In this document: piece after piece, positions 12,131 through 24,770 of the stretch
Position numbering within the stretch: the stretch's first letter is position 1
How the letters are laid out: each line of letters starts with the position of its first letter
Origin: Bugula neritina
Taxonomy: Eukaryota > Bryozoa > Gymnolaemata > Cheilostomatida > Bugulidae
Direction: 5' to 3'
Assembly: GCA_964035545.1 (NCBI GenBank)
Contig: OZ037770.1
Span: 5,437,662 to 5,501,661 of the forward strand
DNA: 64,000 nt
Position numbers and translations under genes: made by a program
Notes under the pieces: generated by a model
What the model was told of the DNA's origin: nothing
The model's input: the letters and a program-made list of their open reading frames with translations, nothing else
Databases searched by the model: none

Positions 12131-13829
12131 CTAGAAGCAGTTGCGTTGAAAGAAAAATGTAACAGAAATCCATTTGAACAGTTCCTTCGGGAAAAAAGTC
12201 CTTTTTGCATTACAACATGTGCAGTTTAGAAACAAACTCTCTTCGAATAAACCAGATGAAACGTTCTTTGGCGGATGCAGAGATTGTGGATTGTTGTGGA
12301 ACATAATTATGAGGCGTATACAATAATATATGTCAAAGCCTTTGCTAAATTGCAGCTCATTCCGAAACAATTTGAAATATTTTAATTAAGTTACCTGCTA
12401 TTATTCAGGTTTATAATTACTAATCATTTTCTCTAAGCAAAACCGTCTAAAAAAATCAATTGGCAGCTATTTTTGTTTTGAAAATTTAAATTACTCTTTA
12501 ATTTACAAGCTGTTAACTAATTTAGGGTTTCATTAGTTTATGCTTTAATAATGAAAAAATGACTCATAGTTTTTGCATGTGATAGATTTAATCTAGCAAA
12601 CATTGTGGCAGAAGCAGCAATGGTGTTGTCATTGGCCGTTGCCACTTGCAAAATGTTGGTCATATTATTGACTTACATTTTAATGCAAACATTTTGATTG
12701 AAAAAGAGTTCCCTTCTTTTTCAAAAAAGACAATTTTTTATGAATTGCATTGGAGTGCAAGTTGTTGGTCACTGTAATTTTTACATGTATTCATACGGAT
12801 TCATTTGATTCCATGAAAACGCAGTAATAATGCTATTACTTTTTTATCAGGTCTATGAATTAGGGTTCCACTCTCTAACTTCTTAGCAAAATGCATTTAT
12901 GTAATTCTGACCAAATAGTTGTGTACTTATGTCTAATCTATACCACTAAATCATTCGATTCAGAACTCTAATACGAACAAGTGGTATAGAGCGTGGAAGT
13001 ACCACAAAATAAATACCCTCAGTGTAGAGGTGATTCTTATAGCTAGACAGCTTCACAGTGTGATGTTTCAGCTTGTCTGTCTGTTCACTGCAGCTTAGCA
13101 ACCAATAGAATTTGAGCCTTTTTGCGAGCCCGCACATTAACAGCTGCATTGAGAAGCTTTCTTTCCCCCAATGTGAAGTGCTGCTTCAGTTTGCTTTTCC
13201 AACTCATGCGATCAATTCAAGATTTTTTTTCAGAACACTATATCTATGCTGACAGCTTCTATATTTATATATTCTTTTCACAAACATCTTTGTAGCGAAG
13301 CCTGGGTTGCCCGTGACTTCAGCTATTGCTGGTTAGTTCAGTATTGAGAATGTCTCTGGGAATGTGTCTGCACATGACCAAACCGGCGCACTTTTTGTTG
13401 CTTCTGCAACTTAAAAAACTTTTTTCTCATATATTTCTTATAACCCGTGTCGTGTGACCCTACGTTCACTAAGTACTCGTATGTTATTAACTTATTATGA
13501 AGAAAGCTGCCAGAGCCAGAGTAGTTGATGAAAAGCTGTTATATAGTCAAAGCTCTTGATGAAATATTTTGATGAAAGCTTTTTCTGAAAGTCTTTGTAA
13601 GACCTTTTTAAATTTTACGTTTCTTGTTGTGTTATGAGTCAGTGCAGCTTAAAATTTGAAATAGTGTAGGAGTTTTATCCTTTTGTATATCAAACAAGCA
13701 ATTCCAAGCATATCCCTCTAGTGTTCCAAGTCTTCTAGGGAGCATACATCTAGCCCAGTACGACACCAACTAACTCTCAGACAATGGACTGAAACTTACG
13801 ACATACAGGAGGCTGGCTAATTAGAGTTG
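12131..13829. other. Intergenic, no supported gene
   Basis: Unique AT-rich sequence with no domain-bearing frame on either strand. The last part, from about 13740, may already belong to the 5' LTR of Gypsy copy A, whose outer end I could not fix. Confidence 0.45.
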
Positions 13830-14103
13830 GTTGACAGCACACTTGGATAAGCGCAGTTGAGTAGTGGTGTTGAATTAGATGAGTCATGTTCTGCTATCAG
13901 TAATTATGTAATGTTTTTCTTGCTTGTGTAGTAGTTAGGTACTTGTGTATCTTTTGCAATAATAAAATCTTTCTTACTCTAATCTTGACAACATTGCATT
14001 AGCTCTAAACAATCTGTTACTAGTGAATGCGTAAATTCACAACAGTGGTGGCAGTGGTGGAATTAATTGAAAGCTAATGCTTCTGGCTGAGGAGTAGAAG
14101 AAA

Positions 14104-15130
14104 ATGGCCGACAAAAGAGGCATTCTCCGTCTGGATCAGATTAAACCGGTGGCTATAAAAGATGTCACAGGTGGCCTATCGCTGCCTGTGGACAGGTATC
14201 ATTTGCTGGTTTCACCCTTTCAGGAGAAAAAGATGTGGAGCAATTTATCACTGAGTTCATCGATAGGGCAGCCATCTGTGGATGGCCTGCCTTAGTTACT
14301 CTGATCCAGCTGTGATTGTGCCTGATGGGATCGGCCAAACCTTATAGTATTGGTCAGGATAATGACAACATCTTCGATGCGTTGAGAGCCCGGTTTGGTC
14401 TCACAGCTCTAGATGCAGGTGTGCAACTCCAAGAGCGTAGGAAAGATCCTAAGACTTCCTTGAGAAAACACGCGACCGTGGTGGAACGGCTGGCATAAAT
14501 TGCTTATTGCGACTTGCCTGCAGAAGGCTGACAGAGATTGGCACTAGATGCCTTCCTTCAGTCTGTCAACAACACAAGCTTAAAAAAGTACTTGCTTGTA
14601 GCCAAAGTGGAGACAATGAAGAGGGCTCTTTGGCTGAGTAATGCCTATTTCCAAGTCGACAATACATGCCAGCCTGAGATGGCTGTACAGTAAGTAAAAA
14701 CCGACAAAAGTGTTTCGCCGTTGTCGGCTAGGTCAGCCATTAAGCCGACCCGTTTAACCACAAGCTTGGTTCAAAAGCTGCTGGCCGAAACCAGGCATCT
14801 CCGCCAACAGTCAGCAGTTGAGCGACCAGCTAGGTCGCCGACAACTGCCATTGGCAGGTGAACCCCCGTATGTTGGAGTTGTGGTAGTGGTGGGCACCTC
14901 CTGAAGAGCTGCCCCTACGATGGGAGAAAACAGTTAACTGACATTGGCCCCCTTGAAGAATTGCCTGATAAGGCAACATACATAGAGTTGGAGCAGGACC
15001 AAAATTTCCCTCGGCTGCCCATCTGTTAGCAGGACCTAGTTTTTACTCAACTGCCCGCGTGCAAAGAAGGTTGAGATGTCATCCGGCTGCCCACTGCTTA
15101 AACATTGAGCGCAGGAATGGTACACCCCTT
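14104..15130 (+). pseudogene. Gypsy copy A gag, broken
   Basis: An ATG at 14104 opens a 63-codon frame. The gag continues in another frame at 14316-14498 (FDALRARFGLTALDAG), which corresponds to FQAFRSRFGLTA in copy D. Stops and frameshifts follow. A zinc knuckle C-x2-C-x4-H-x4-C (CWSCGSGGHLLKSC) is readable at 14871-14912. Gag is the structural capsid and nucleocapsid precursor of the element. This copy could not make an intact one. Confidence 0.8.
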
Positions 15131-15779
15131 GCTCGGACGTGAAGGAGCAGTTAGGGGAAACAGGTATATAGTGAAATTGGTGGGAGTTTGTTTAGCTAGC
15201 TCAGCTATCTCAGCTATATTAATCACACTTGAAGAAAAGCTTTCTACAGCCTAGTCAGTGCTACCTAACAAATCTCTGGCACATGATAACAGCAAGAGCT
15301 AGTGAACTAGTTGATATTTGTAGAGAGCAAAAATAAGTTAGTCATTTATTTTAATTATATTGTTTCTTTTTGTGGATTACAGCTGTTTGTAGTTTTCATA
15401 TTGTTTCTATATATTTATGCTGATATTATGTAAGTTTTGCATTGAAATTGTAGTCTTGACAAGGTCAATCGATGTCAATTACCGTAAAATGATGTCAATC
15501 AAAGTAATGTTAAAATAACAATACAACAAAGGATGTCAATGAGGATTTATTGCCAAAATCACAGCCCAGTTTACTACAAAGTGTATACAGCTGAGAGGAA
15601 GGACAACTATGGTTCGAACCCTTCTTTGAAACTGTCAACACCATTTATGCAAGCCCGACACTACTCCGGTAATTCGGGAGCTAAGTAGGCTCCAAGCCAC
15701 GCTACCTGGGGTGGTAGCTGACTAAGTCCGAGCCAAAAAGGAGGGATGGCAGCCTAGCGAAACAGAACAGCGGGTCAAG

Positions 15780-17312
15780 TGTGCAGAATTCAAGTCTTTC
15801 TGCAACCGCTGAGACTTATTCCAGTCCAGATGGTGATGGGTTGTTAAAGATAACGTTGGCGACCGGTGTGAATCACCAAAAGCTCTTCGCCGGGAGCTGA
15901 TCTGGGAAACCCATAAACAAGCTCATGCTGGAGCCGGACGGGTGACTAGGTGTCTTCAGCTCCAGTGGTACTGGCCCGGATGCGGAAATGTGAGATATGC
16001 CAGGCTAGTAAGCATGCCCGCTCTACTGAGACTGCGGGAAGGCGCCGCCTTCATGACGGTCGTTCATGGCAGATAGTTGCCGTAGATCTGCTGAGCCCAA
16101 TGCCCATGTCTGTGAGAGGTAATAACTTGATACTAGTACTAACTGACTACTTTAGGCAGTGGGCTGATGCTCAGGTTATCCAAGATGCTTCGCCCCTATG
16201 GTGGCTAGGGTCTTGGATCAAAATGTGTTCTGTTATTTCAGCTTGCCAGAACAAATTCTGACCATTCTGACCTAGGCGCCTAGTTTCAGTCACAACTTAT
16301 GATTGATTTCTGTAAGATGTAGGGGTTAATCCAAGTCGGACGACCCCATATCACTCGTAAGGGAATGGGGTTGTGGAGCCGAACAACTGTATGTTAGGCA
16401 ACTATCTGAGAAGTCTACTACTGGGTAGGAGTCAGAAAAAGTGGGACTTGGTGCTGCTGCAAATCTTGAGAGCCTACCGTAGTACCCCTTACTCTAGCAG
16501 GCTGGAGACCCCTAACTTTCTCATGCTGGGTAGAGAAACACGAATTCCTAAAAATTTAACTTACCATGTTCTGACTCCAGAGAGCAATGCCCATGAGTAC
16601 GGGGATGAGCTCATTTCATGCATGAGGAAAACTCACAAGGTGTTACGTGAGCAGCAAAGGCATTTAAAGAGTGGTGACTCCGACGACCCCCCCCCCTTGT
16701 AAAAAATTGGGCAACTGGGTCTGAATAACCAGTCACCGCCGGCAACGCGGACAGGCGGCCAAGTTGAAGCCAAAGTTTGTTGGTCTTTATTGCATGACAG
16801 AGGTGATGCCAAATCACATTCCTAAAGTGGAACCTTCCGACCGAATGTCGGCCCAGAATGAAGCATGACTGAAGCCGCACCGGTCGAGTCTTGATGCAGC
16901 AGCGCAGGCCCCACCACTACTGGTACCTATGCGCCGTTTCATCATAAGGAGATGGGGTAGGGTCGACAAGGAGTTAGAGGTGGTGCTGCAAGATCAGGAA
17001 GATGGGTGCAACGCGCCGACTGACCAACCTCGGCTGCCCCCACCTCCGGAAGAGGCTGTCAACAAACGGGCAGACCGGCCTGGGTCGGCCTAACCACCAG
17101 TAGAGTCGTTTGACACACCTGTTTTCCCTAATGAGATGAAGACTCCTCAAACTCATGAGGAAGATATAGCTAGGGAGAAACCACCCGTAGTGGTGGAGTC
17201 ACCGGTGGCAGCAGCTCCCCAAGTACTGTTGGAACGTAGCCAATGTACTAGGGCTTCCCCATATTATTCGAAAGACTTCTTGTGTGACCTAGTTGACATG
17301 CATAGTATAGTA
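15780..17312 (+). pseudogene. Gypsy copy A integrase and pol tail, broken
   Basis: The N-terminal integrase zinc-binding region is recognisable at 15890-16010 (WETHKQAHAG, then CEICQASKH), followed by the first catalytic Asp region (VAVDLLSPMP, about 16078-16107). The centre is disrupted by stops. The C-terminal part is open at 16373-16702 (LRAYRSTPYS, GRETRIP) and is broken at a run of ten C near 16688, a probable slippage frameshift. The pol tail near 17240-17300 keeps the family's basic R-x-x-R-x-x-P-x-Y-x-x-D signature. It is inactive. Confidence 0.8.
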
Positions 17313-17558
17313 TAACTTGTCAATCAATACAAAAGAAGTATGGAGGGCAGCAACAGAGAGTTGTACTTCCCAGTGGCATATAGATTAGGTCAGCTGGGGG
17401 GTCAGTAGGGCGAAGCCAAATCGCTAGCGAAAAAGGTATTTTGCAATTACACTCAGCTGTGTAGAGCACCCTTTTCAATAGCAACCAGCAGAAGGACAGC
17501 ATGTCTTTTTTTTAACATTGGCCACTACGAGCCCTAAATAAACAGATAAGTAAACAGC

Positions 17559-18334
17559 ATGGCTGATACAGCACCTGTTTTGGAGGGTAAGTCTATCAGT
17601 CTAATTCTATTTAATAATCAGAATTTAATCTAGTAGCCGACTTCAATCTCACTTGGTCATAATGACAAAGTTGAACTCTTGATGTCAGGTAATTTTTTGC
17701 TGATTACTTCGAGTTGAGTAATCACCCAGATGGTTAATAGAAATTAGGAGGTTGTTGATTGTTGTTGACCAACTTAGCCACCGTGTCGTACTGATTAGGT
17801 GAGGTCTCCCTATAGTAGAGTGTGATTCGATAACTGTTTAGTGATTATTGCAGGTAAGACTGCGCCTGTATCTCTCTGGATGCAGGTTTTACTAGACACA
17901 CCAACTACACAGCGAGAAGACATCTCTGACACCGGCTTGGATATGCTGTTGGAACTACACTTTATCCCCTCTCCACCGATGGAGCAGCCGACCACCAGCA
18001 CGGATGTAAGCACCACGCAAGTAGATACAAGTGACCAACTAGAATTACTCCAAGCCTTACTGCGACGAACTAATTGGACAACCCGCCGGACCATGACATT
18101 GATTCAAGCACTTTCTCTACACTTAAAAGACTCAGGGTTCATTTACCCCAACATTTTACTGTGATATTCTGCCCCTGTGGGGTACACCACTTTTACAAGG
18201 ATGCCATCCTACGTCACCAGCAAATTCAGCAATGCTATGTCGGCCATCTATACGAGGTCGACGCAGAATCCTACCCTGAGTTTAGGGAGCTGATACTACC
18301 CCATTTAACCTCCCATGATTGCAGAGAATTTTAG
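17559..18334 (+). pseudogene. Gypsy copy A 3' ORF, spliced zinc-finger-like protein
   Basis: A mini-exon ATG...GAG-G (17559-17586) ends at a strong GTAAGT donor. An acceptor TTATTGCAG ends at 17853. Joining the two keeps the reading frame open into 17854-18164. The frame contains RTNWTTRRT, which aligns with RPHWTTADT in copy D and RWRWVSPET in copy B. In the next frame (18074-18334) lies a zinc-finger-like C-x-C-x12-H-x5-C (FCPCG to IQQC), followed by YEVD and YPEF motifs shared with copy B. One frameshift separates the halves. It sits where an envelope gene would be, but I see no signal peptide or TM helix. Function unknown. Confidence 0.6.
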
Positions 18335-19673
18335 CGATGGTCACTATTTTATGAGAAAACAACTCAAAACTTAATTCGCTGACTGCGTATAAAAATATCA
18401 ATAATAGAAGTCATGTTCTCCTTTAGATTTTTTGTTGAAGTTAAACAAAGACGTAACTATTGTATATTTTTCACTGATATTTACTATTAATTCAGTCTTA
18501 TTTGCATTCCCAACTGATTATAAACACAGAATTCACTCAGCTAATACTTTCATTTGTTTTATCTTTTCTACATAGAGTAACATTATGCCCACAATAGTTG
18601 ACAGTTTCTAGAATTTTATACATCTTTTGCTGTTTTGAAGTGTCAGTAAGTAAGACAGTTCCTACTTCCTTCGATCTTAGCCTTAGTTCTAAGATATTAA
18701 CTCATATCAGCTTTGTACACCACGAGTCATGCTAGAACAGCATCTCTACTCACTAGACAGCTCCATGCATGAGAGTAGCTAACATACTATATTAACATGT
18801 TATATTGTTTTGTATATGCTGCAGGTACGGAGCAGTATAACTAGCAGTGTTGATGTACTCAAAAAGGAAATTGGTGCTGCTTGAAATCACTATGCACAGC
18901 CCTGCACTGTTAAAGGGGTGTTTCGCATCGTCTCTAACACTGAATCTAAGGGAATGAGTTAGTTTTAAGTCTGCCCGCTAGTTCTATTATCAAGCAATTT
19001 TTGTCCGTTTTCCATTTTAAGCCCCACATTAAGTCTGTTTGTGATAATGAAAATGCAAATTCTACAGCTACAGAAGGGGGGGGGTTATTGTGTACACTCC
19101 AGCTAGTGCTTTTTACAAACATCAAATATTTGCATGCATGTGTATGTGTGCATGTATACACATATATAATTATATACATGCATGTATATATAATCTAAAA
19201 ATGAAATACTTACCAAAATCTACATATAGTTCCCCATATAAAAACAAGTTAGAATACTGGTGTAATCTGTATCTATCAGCAATATCTTAATGTTATTGGC
19301 AGTTGTTTTAGCCTATCAGCTTCAACTGCTTAGCTATTTAATTTACTAAAAATCTATGCTGAATGGTCAACTTTAAAAATCATTGGTGTGTGTAAAAATA
19401 CCAAAAGAAACTCGTATATATTAGGATTAGATTTTAAAAATAACAGTTATGCATCTATAATTATTAGGTTTCAGAGCTGCTACACATAAACGATATTGAC
19501 AAGAAAACACTAGCTAAGTAAGCAGCCTGATTATATAGACATACTTTTTTTGCATTATATAGCTGTGTAAATTTTTATCCACATCATTTAAATTGTAGGA
19601 AAATTTTAGTACTGTGGTGCATTTCTAGCCGCATGTTGCACCATCTTCTCCACTGCAGATCAGTCATACAACC
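18335..19673. other. Intergenic region upstream of receptor gene
   Basis: No gene recognised. 19130-19190 is a short alternating TGTGCATGTATA tract. The receptor promoter is presumably in the last few hundred bases, but I cannot point to a TATA box with confidence. Confidence 0.45.
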
Positions 19674-22600
19674 ATGGGTCTTCTGAGTATTACTCTTCTG
19701 TGTGCTTACTTTCTGGTGTCTCTGCAAGCTGCAATTTCTGGTGAGTTACTCGAATTTTAGAGATATATTAGTTTTAAAATTTCCTTAGACAAAATATGTG
19801 CTTTTTGGCACACCTAAGGAATTTTTGTTTCTAATTTTTAGCTCCTCAAATACAAACCCATAGTTTTGATGAGAATTCTGGAGAACTTCTACAATCTGCA
19901 AACATATCATGTTCACAAGATTCAGTGATAGAAATTCTATCACTAGAATATTACTCAAACTCTGCGTATTGTGTTCAGCTGGTCTGTCCAGAATATCGTA
20001 ACTCTAGATATCTAGATGGGCAACACAGTGTTTGTCAGAATGAAGACAGAATCAGAGCCAACTGCTATGCTAAACAGAACTGCTTCATAGGACCTCGTGC
20101 AATAAATATTACAGTACCTAAAGAACAGTGTGAAACTGGATATCCTAAAGCTAATCAGCTGAGAGTGAAGTTTTCCTGCATCAAATCTGGTATTGATTTG
20201 GTTTTTCTAATTTTTTAGCTTAGCTTGATATTTAATATGCTAGATTATACATATATTTAATTCCAAAACTTTTTGATATGCTATAGTACATGTTATTAAT
20301 ATATTCTATTACAGTAATTTATGTTGGAAAACTTCATAGTTCAGCAAACTGTAACTGTTCATGATGGTGCTTTTATCTTTTCTCATTCCAGTGCTTTGGA
20401 TATTCATAAGCTTTATTTATACTTGTGTTTGATAAACATATAGATAATTGAATTCATCATAAATAGACTATATATAACTATTGCGTATTACACAGTTTTG
20501 TTTATTTTGTTTAGACTACACCTTGGATATATGTGAAGACAGATATGAGACTATACCTTCCAGTCAGTCTGTATTTCTAACCACTCCTTCACCTGACACA
20601 GCAGCAGGAAAGGCATCTTGTTCATGTGACTTCAAACCAGCCAATCAGCAGTTGTTTACACAAAACATAACTCTTATTAGACAGAGAATGGCTCATTTCT
20701 TTGCAGATGAGGCTTTCTTTTATAATCCAGCTGATCAAACTGGCTGGGTTGACACATATCCAAACTCTCCTCATTATTTATCAATGAACAGAACTCTTAA
20801 ATTTGGTGTGAATCTTAATATGTTCAGAGTTGTGTTTGTAGACAATAATCAGCTGAGTAGTCAGTCTAGGGTCTATGTGAAGCTAACATCAAGTGAGCTT
20901 ATTTATTAGTATTCATTTATCTGCTGGCTGAATTTTCCTAACTATTGCATCGCATAATATTATGGCTTATTCTGTTGTATAATGTATTTGAGTAATTTGA
21001 ATATTTGCAGATGACCCAATGGAAATGTTGTGTAATGATGCTATTACCAATCCAGAAATGTATACCAAAGTATATACTAGTTCATCAACCAGAAGTAAGT
21101 ATTTCTGTGTATAGACCCTTTTTTTTTCCGTGTGTCTCTCTGCATGGTTTTTGTGTCTTATGTGTTATTTGAGTAAACCTATTTGTAGCTTTCTGTAACC
21201 TCAGCTATTATTATCAACTGTAGGGGTCTCAAATACGTCACCTGTTGGTTCAACCAATACTCTGCCATCAGTTCAAACTACATTCTGGAGAAATGAGAAA
21301 TATAATGCTCCTGAAGGTTAGTCCATATTTTTTTCTAATATTCTATCTTAAGTTTGTTTTAAGTGATTTATTCCAGATGCTTCTACTTTATTCCATGATT
21401 GCAATCATTTTTACTACAGGTAGCGGAGAGTGATTAGATACAATAAAGTGTCAACATCTATAGTTGGTGATTTTATAGGAGTTCTCTCAATCAGATAAAT
21501 ATTCAATTTTACAGTATTCTGTTATTTTCATATTTTTGTTTGCAATGATTTTAGATGTATCAGAAGTAGTTACATATTCAACTAGCAATGGACTTATAGG
21601 TACTCATGAATGCCTAACTCAAATTAATATGATGATTATCGGACTGGCTGGAACACTGTGTGTTCTCAGCATTGTGCAGGTAGTGATGCTCACCTGCATC
21701 CTTTGTTGCAAAAGGTAAAATATTTTTGTTTTCACACTCATGTTAAATTGCTTTATTTATCTTATTTGTGGAGGTTGATTACAGTACTAATATCACACTC
21801 AGAGCTTCCTGTAGCAAAATATTTCACTTAACATCCCACTGAGTATTCTTCGACTAGAGTAGTTCCTGTTGCTAATACCTACAGTGTACGACCTTTCTAT
21901 TTGTTGAGTATTGTTTTGAGTTTTGACCTAAATACTTAGAGTGTTTTGTTGAGAATGTTTTCTATTTATTATTTGGTAAAAAAACTTTACCCTTTGTGCA
22001 GAAAATACCTTTGATGCTTTTCAAAGTTTATAAATTTTTGGCTAAGAGCTGCTTATCTTAGCTGCTCAATTAGTTTTGCCTTGTCTACCTGATAACATTA
22101 TCGTCCTCAAGTCCATGCAAAAGCACGAATACCTATTTTTGTGAGGTTTAGTTTCTTTTGACCAGAAAGAATTCTGGATCTGCCCGTCAATTTATTACTC
22201 AGTTAATTTTCACTGGGACATTTATTCATCAAGACAAAATTTTTATAACCTCATCTTTACCAAAAACCTTTTAGATGCCACCTGAGCTTTCATATAAGAG
22301 CTCCTTTAATAAATACAATTTAATAAACGATGGCTTCGAATGTTCATTGAGATCAGAACCTTAATTAGTTTGAGTTTATTAGATGTGATTAGCAGCAGGC
22401 ATTGTCCCAAACTATGTAACCAACAATTGAAACCATTTGGCATTAAACTGGACTGAATTGCTTACCAAATATAATACCTAATCGTTACAATTTATATAAA
22501 AAATTTTAAAGATTTAAATTGTTCAACTTTTAATTATGCACGCAATATCAATTTATATATCTAAAACTCAGAAGCTTTTAAATTATTCGAAGTTTATGAA

Positions 22601-23864
22601 GTATTTGCTTTTAAACTTGAACTTTTTAGGTTTGTAAATGTACTCTTATGGGAGAAAAATTTACTATACACTCAGTCGTTTCTCATAAATGATTTTTCAC
22701 CTTTCTCCGCCATTTTCTGATCGAGTGGCGAGCTTTGCATACAACATATCAAACTACAAAAGTTAGTGGTGTGGCAGTTAGGCTAAAGGAAATTAAAAAA
22801 ACTGGTGTATATTGTCTCGCTTGATAACCTTTTAAATAAGTTTTAGTCACCCTTATCATATTGGCTGTCAAAAGATCATAATGATAGTTGCAAGTCATAG
22901 AGCCTAGAATGATGAACAGTATAGTGGTAGTAGTATACATTAATTGTGATCATGAATCTCACTAATAGATTCTACTGCTAAACAGTGAAATGTTAAAAGC
23001 GTCTTTTTAATAAAGACCAGTTGATCAAAGGTAATACTGATTTTTTAACTTTATTTGCTTCCCGGTTGTTGTATTTGCATGTAAATTTAGAAATTATTAA
23101 AATTATTTTATTTAATACTCATACGCAAGCTATTTTCTATAAGATGCATCTAAAATTATATTAGAAAAGTTTATTACGATGATCTAAAGAAACACAGCTG
23201 TCTCGGCTAATGATATGCTTCATTGAATACTGGTTAAATACAACTATTAATGTGCAGGCACCTCTGATGAAATTAAGTGATGGCTAAATGATTATCATGT
23301 CATGAATGCCAAATAGATTTGTTCACTACAAGCCACAACCCATCTATTCTATGCTACATCTCTTATCTATTTGGCTGCCAGATTGAAAATTTTGATTAGT
23401 AAAACTGATTTGAAAACTAAGAATATAATGTCACAATTGATTTGTGGGTGTGAGAAAATAGAGGATCTCTATTTTAATATATCCCACCCAATGACTAGTT
23501 GATTTTTTATTACGGGTAAATATATACAGTTATTTTCTAGTCCTTCAGTTTTGATAATGCTGTTATATAACAAACAAAATTTTAACAGATAAAATAAATT
23601 TATTGAAAACACTTGAGTCACGATCAATGCTGCTATGACATCTACTTGCTAATTTAAACATTTAGGCAGGCTGCATTGGCTTGTACAGTAATTGTTTTGT
23701 ATCTATTGCTGCTCAGCTTAACTGGTGCCGAATCATAAATAATTTTAATTGATTACCAAACATTCATGTTGTTAAACAAAATTGCTATGCCTAAGTTCTT
23801 CAATTGCCCTAAATTGCCTACTTGTCTCTTTATCCACACCCACACCCACACACACACACACACA

Positions 23865-23908
<44 letters not shown>

Positions 23909-24689
23909 CACACCCACACACGCACGCACGCACGCACGCACGCACACACGCACACACGCACACACGCACACACACACATATATATGTCAGTCACAATTTT
24001 TCATTGCTTTTCGAAAGAGGAAAAATTGAAAGTCAACATTTACGAAAGGGGGAATGGTATAAAAGACGTAGGAACCCACTGGTTTAAAGAATTTAAAAAT
24101 GTCACTGATTCAAAGCTCCGTAAACTTTTGACAGCTTAAAGTCAACAATATCTATCAATTTATAAGATAATTTCTGCAGGAAAAGAGGAGAGAAGAAGAG
24201 GCAGTTTGAGAAGATAAAGATGTCTAACAATAAATCTAGAAGACTTCCTAGAGTTGGAGTAGAACACTATGAGTTGGCACAACCTAGCAGTTATGATGTC
24301 ATTACAGATATCAATGTATATTCAGGTGCGTCTGTCTGTGTTTCTGTCCCTGCATTATGTCTGGTAATCTAAACTTAAGTATGTTAACCCATAAGTGAGT
24401 TCTGTTTTTAGAGGTTCTGTCAATCCCTAACTGTACTAGTCAGTAGCCCTTAAGTAGTATAACCTAGGTACAAAATGTGGTGGTTTATCCTTCATGATAC
24501 TCGCAGTTAGTCAATTTACTTTTTAAAAGATGACGTTTGGTTGTAGATCCTCATGAAAGGACCAGAGAAAACTATGAAGTTGCTCAAGGTACACTTTCCG
24601 TATTAGACAGGGGCGTCCTTTCTGCCCCTCGCCCTTACAGAAATATGTCTCAATCAGCTCAGCTAACAAGCAGACAACTTTACCAATGA
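19674..24689 (+). CDS. SUEL lectin / CUB-like single-pass receptor, 8 exons
   Basis: Exons 19674-19740, 19842-20189, 20515-20892, 21011-21094, 21224-21316, 21555-21714, 24180-24325 and 24547-24689 total 1419 nt, coding 472 residues plus TGA. All junctions are GT/AG and in phase. The start ATG has the context ACCATGG. Residues 1-22 are a signal peptide. About 43-136 form a cysteine-rich SUEL (rhamnose/galactose-binding) lectin-type domain, ending V-K-F-S-C. Exon 3, about 140-265, is CUB-like (YVKL near its end). A Ser/Thr-rich stalk follows, then a TM helix at about 349-373. The 97-residue cytoplasmic tail is basic near the membrane and then carries tyrosine motifs YELA, YDVI and NYEVA. Inference: a surface carbohydrate- or ligand-binding receptor signalling through phosphotyrosine. 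Exact exon edges are predictions, and exon 2 has a weak donor (GTATTG). Confidence 0.82.
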
Positions 24690-24770
24690 TGTTCAACTAT
24701 ACTTACTATGAGCAGGAAACATTGAAATGTTTATTATAATTGAAGCTTCTTTATTAATGCAATTTTTTTC
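23181..24770. repeat. Large inverted duplication, left arm
   Basis: The reverse complement of this segment is found at 26223-27801 with high but imperfect identity, a spacer of about 1.45 kb separating the arms. The arm covers the 3' half of receptor intron 6, the CA/CG microsatellite, exon 7, intron 7, exon 8 and the first 80 nt of 3' UTR. Shared landmarks are GGGCGTCCTTTCTGCCCCTC, ATCAATGCTGCTATGACATC and AGAAACACAGCTGTCT. Confidence 0.93.
23834..23985. repeat. CA/CGCA microsatellite in receptor intron 6
   Basis: About 150 bp of alternating CA and CGCA units with CCACACC at the start and TATATA at the end. The open frames across it are repeats of Thr/His or Cys/Val and are not genes. An inverted copy with a different unit composition lies at 26997-27133. 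Confidence 0.97.

Larger units (their letters stand above)
13830..18334 (+). mobile_element. Gypsy LTR retrotransposon copy A, degenerate
   Basis: In order: a putative R-U5 region with AATAAA (13961-13966), a possible primer-binding region near 14045 (GTGGTGGCAGTGG), broken gag (14104-15130) with a CCHC knuckle, integrase remnants (15780-16870), a pol tail with the motif P-Y-Y-S-K-D-F near 17270, and an extra 3' reading frame (17559-18334). Protease, reverse transcriptase and RNase H are missing. 15130-15780 holds unrelated AT-rich sequence in their place. Homology to copies B and D is clear at protein level (AYRSTP, HLTYH-like motif, R-x-x-R-x-x-P-x-Y-x-x-D tail). It cannot be autonomous. 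Confidence 0.85.

Noticed and set aside
15640-15740. Resemblance to a 5S rRNA or SINE tail (CGGGAGCTAAGTAGGCTCC)
   Set aside because: Only a short inverted repeat is shared in style. The internal promoter boxes and overall 5S length and fold are missing.
18640-18790. Possible 3' LTR of Gypsy copy A
   Set aside because: I could not align it with the putative 5' LTR (13830-14045), so no LTR pair is claimed.
23753-24139. Open frames rich in Thr-His or Cys-Val on both strands
   Set aside because: They translate the CA/CGCA microsatellite in intron 6. The same applies to 26894-27211 in the inverted copy.
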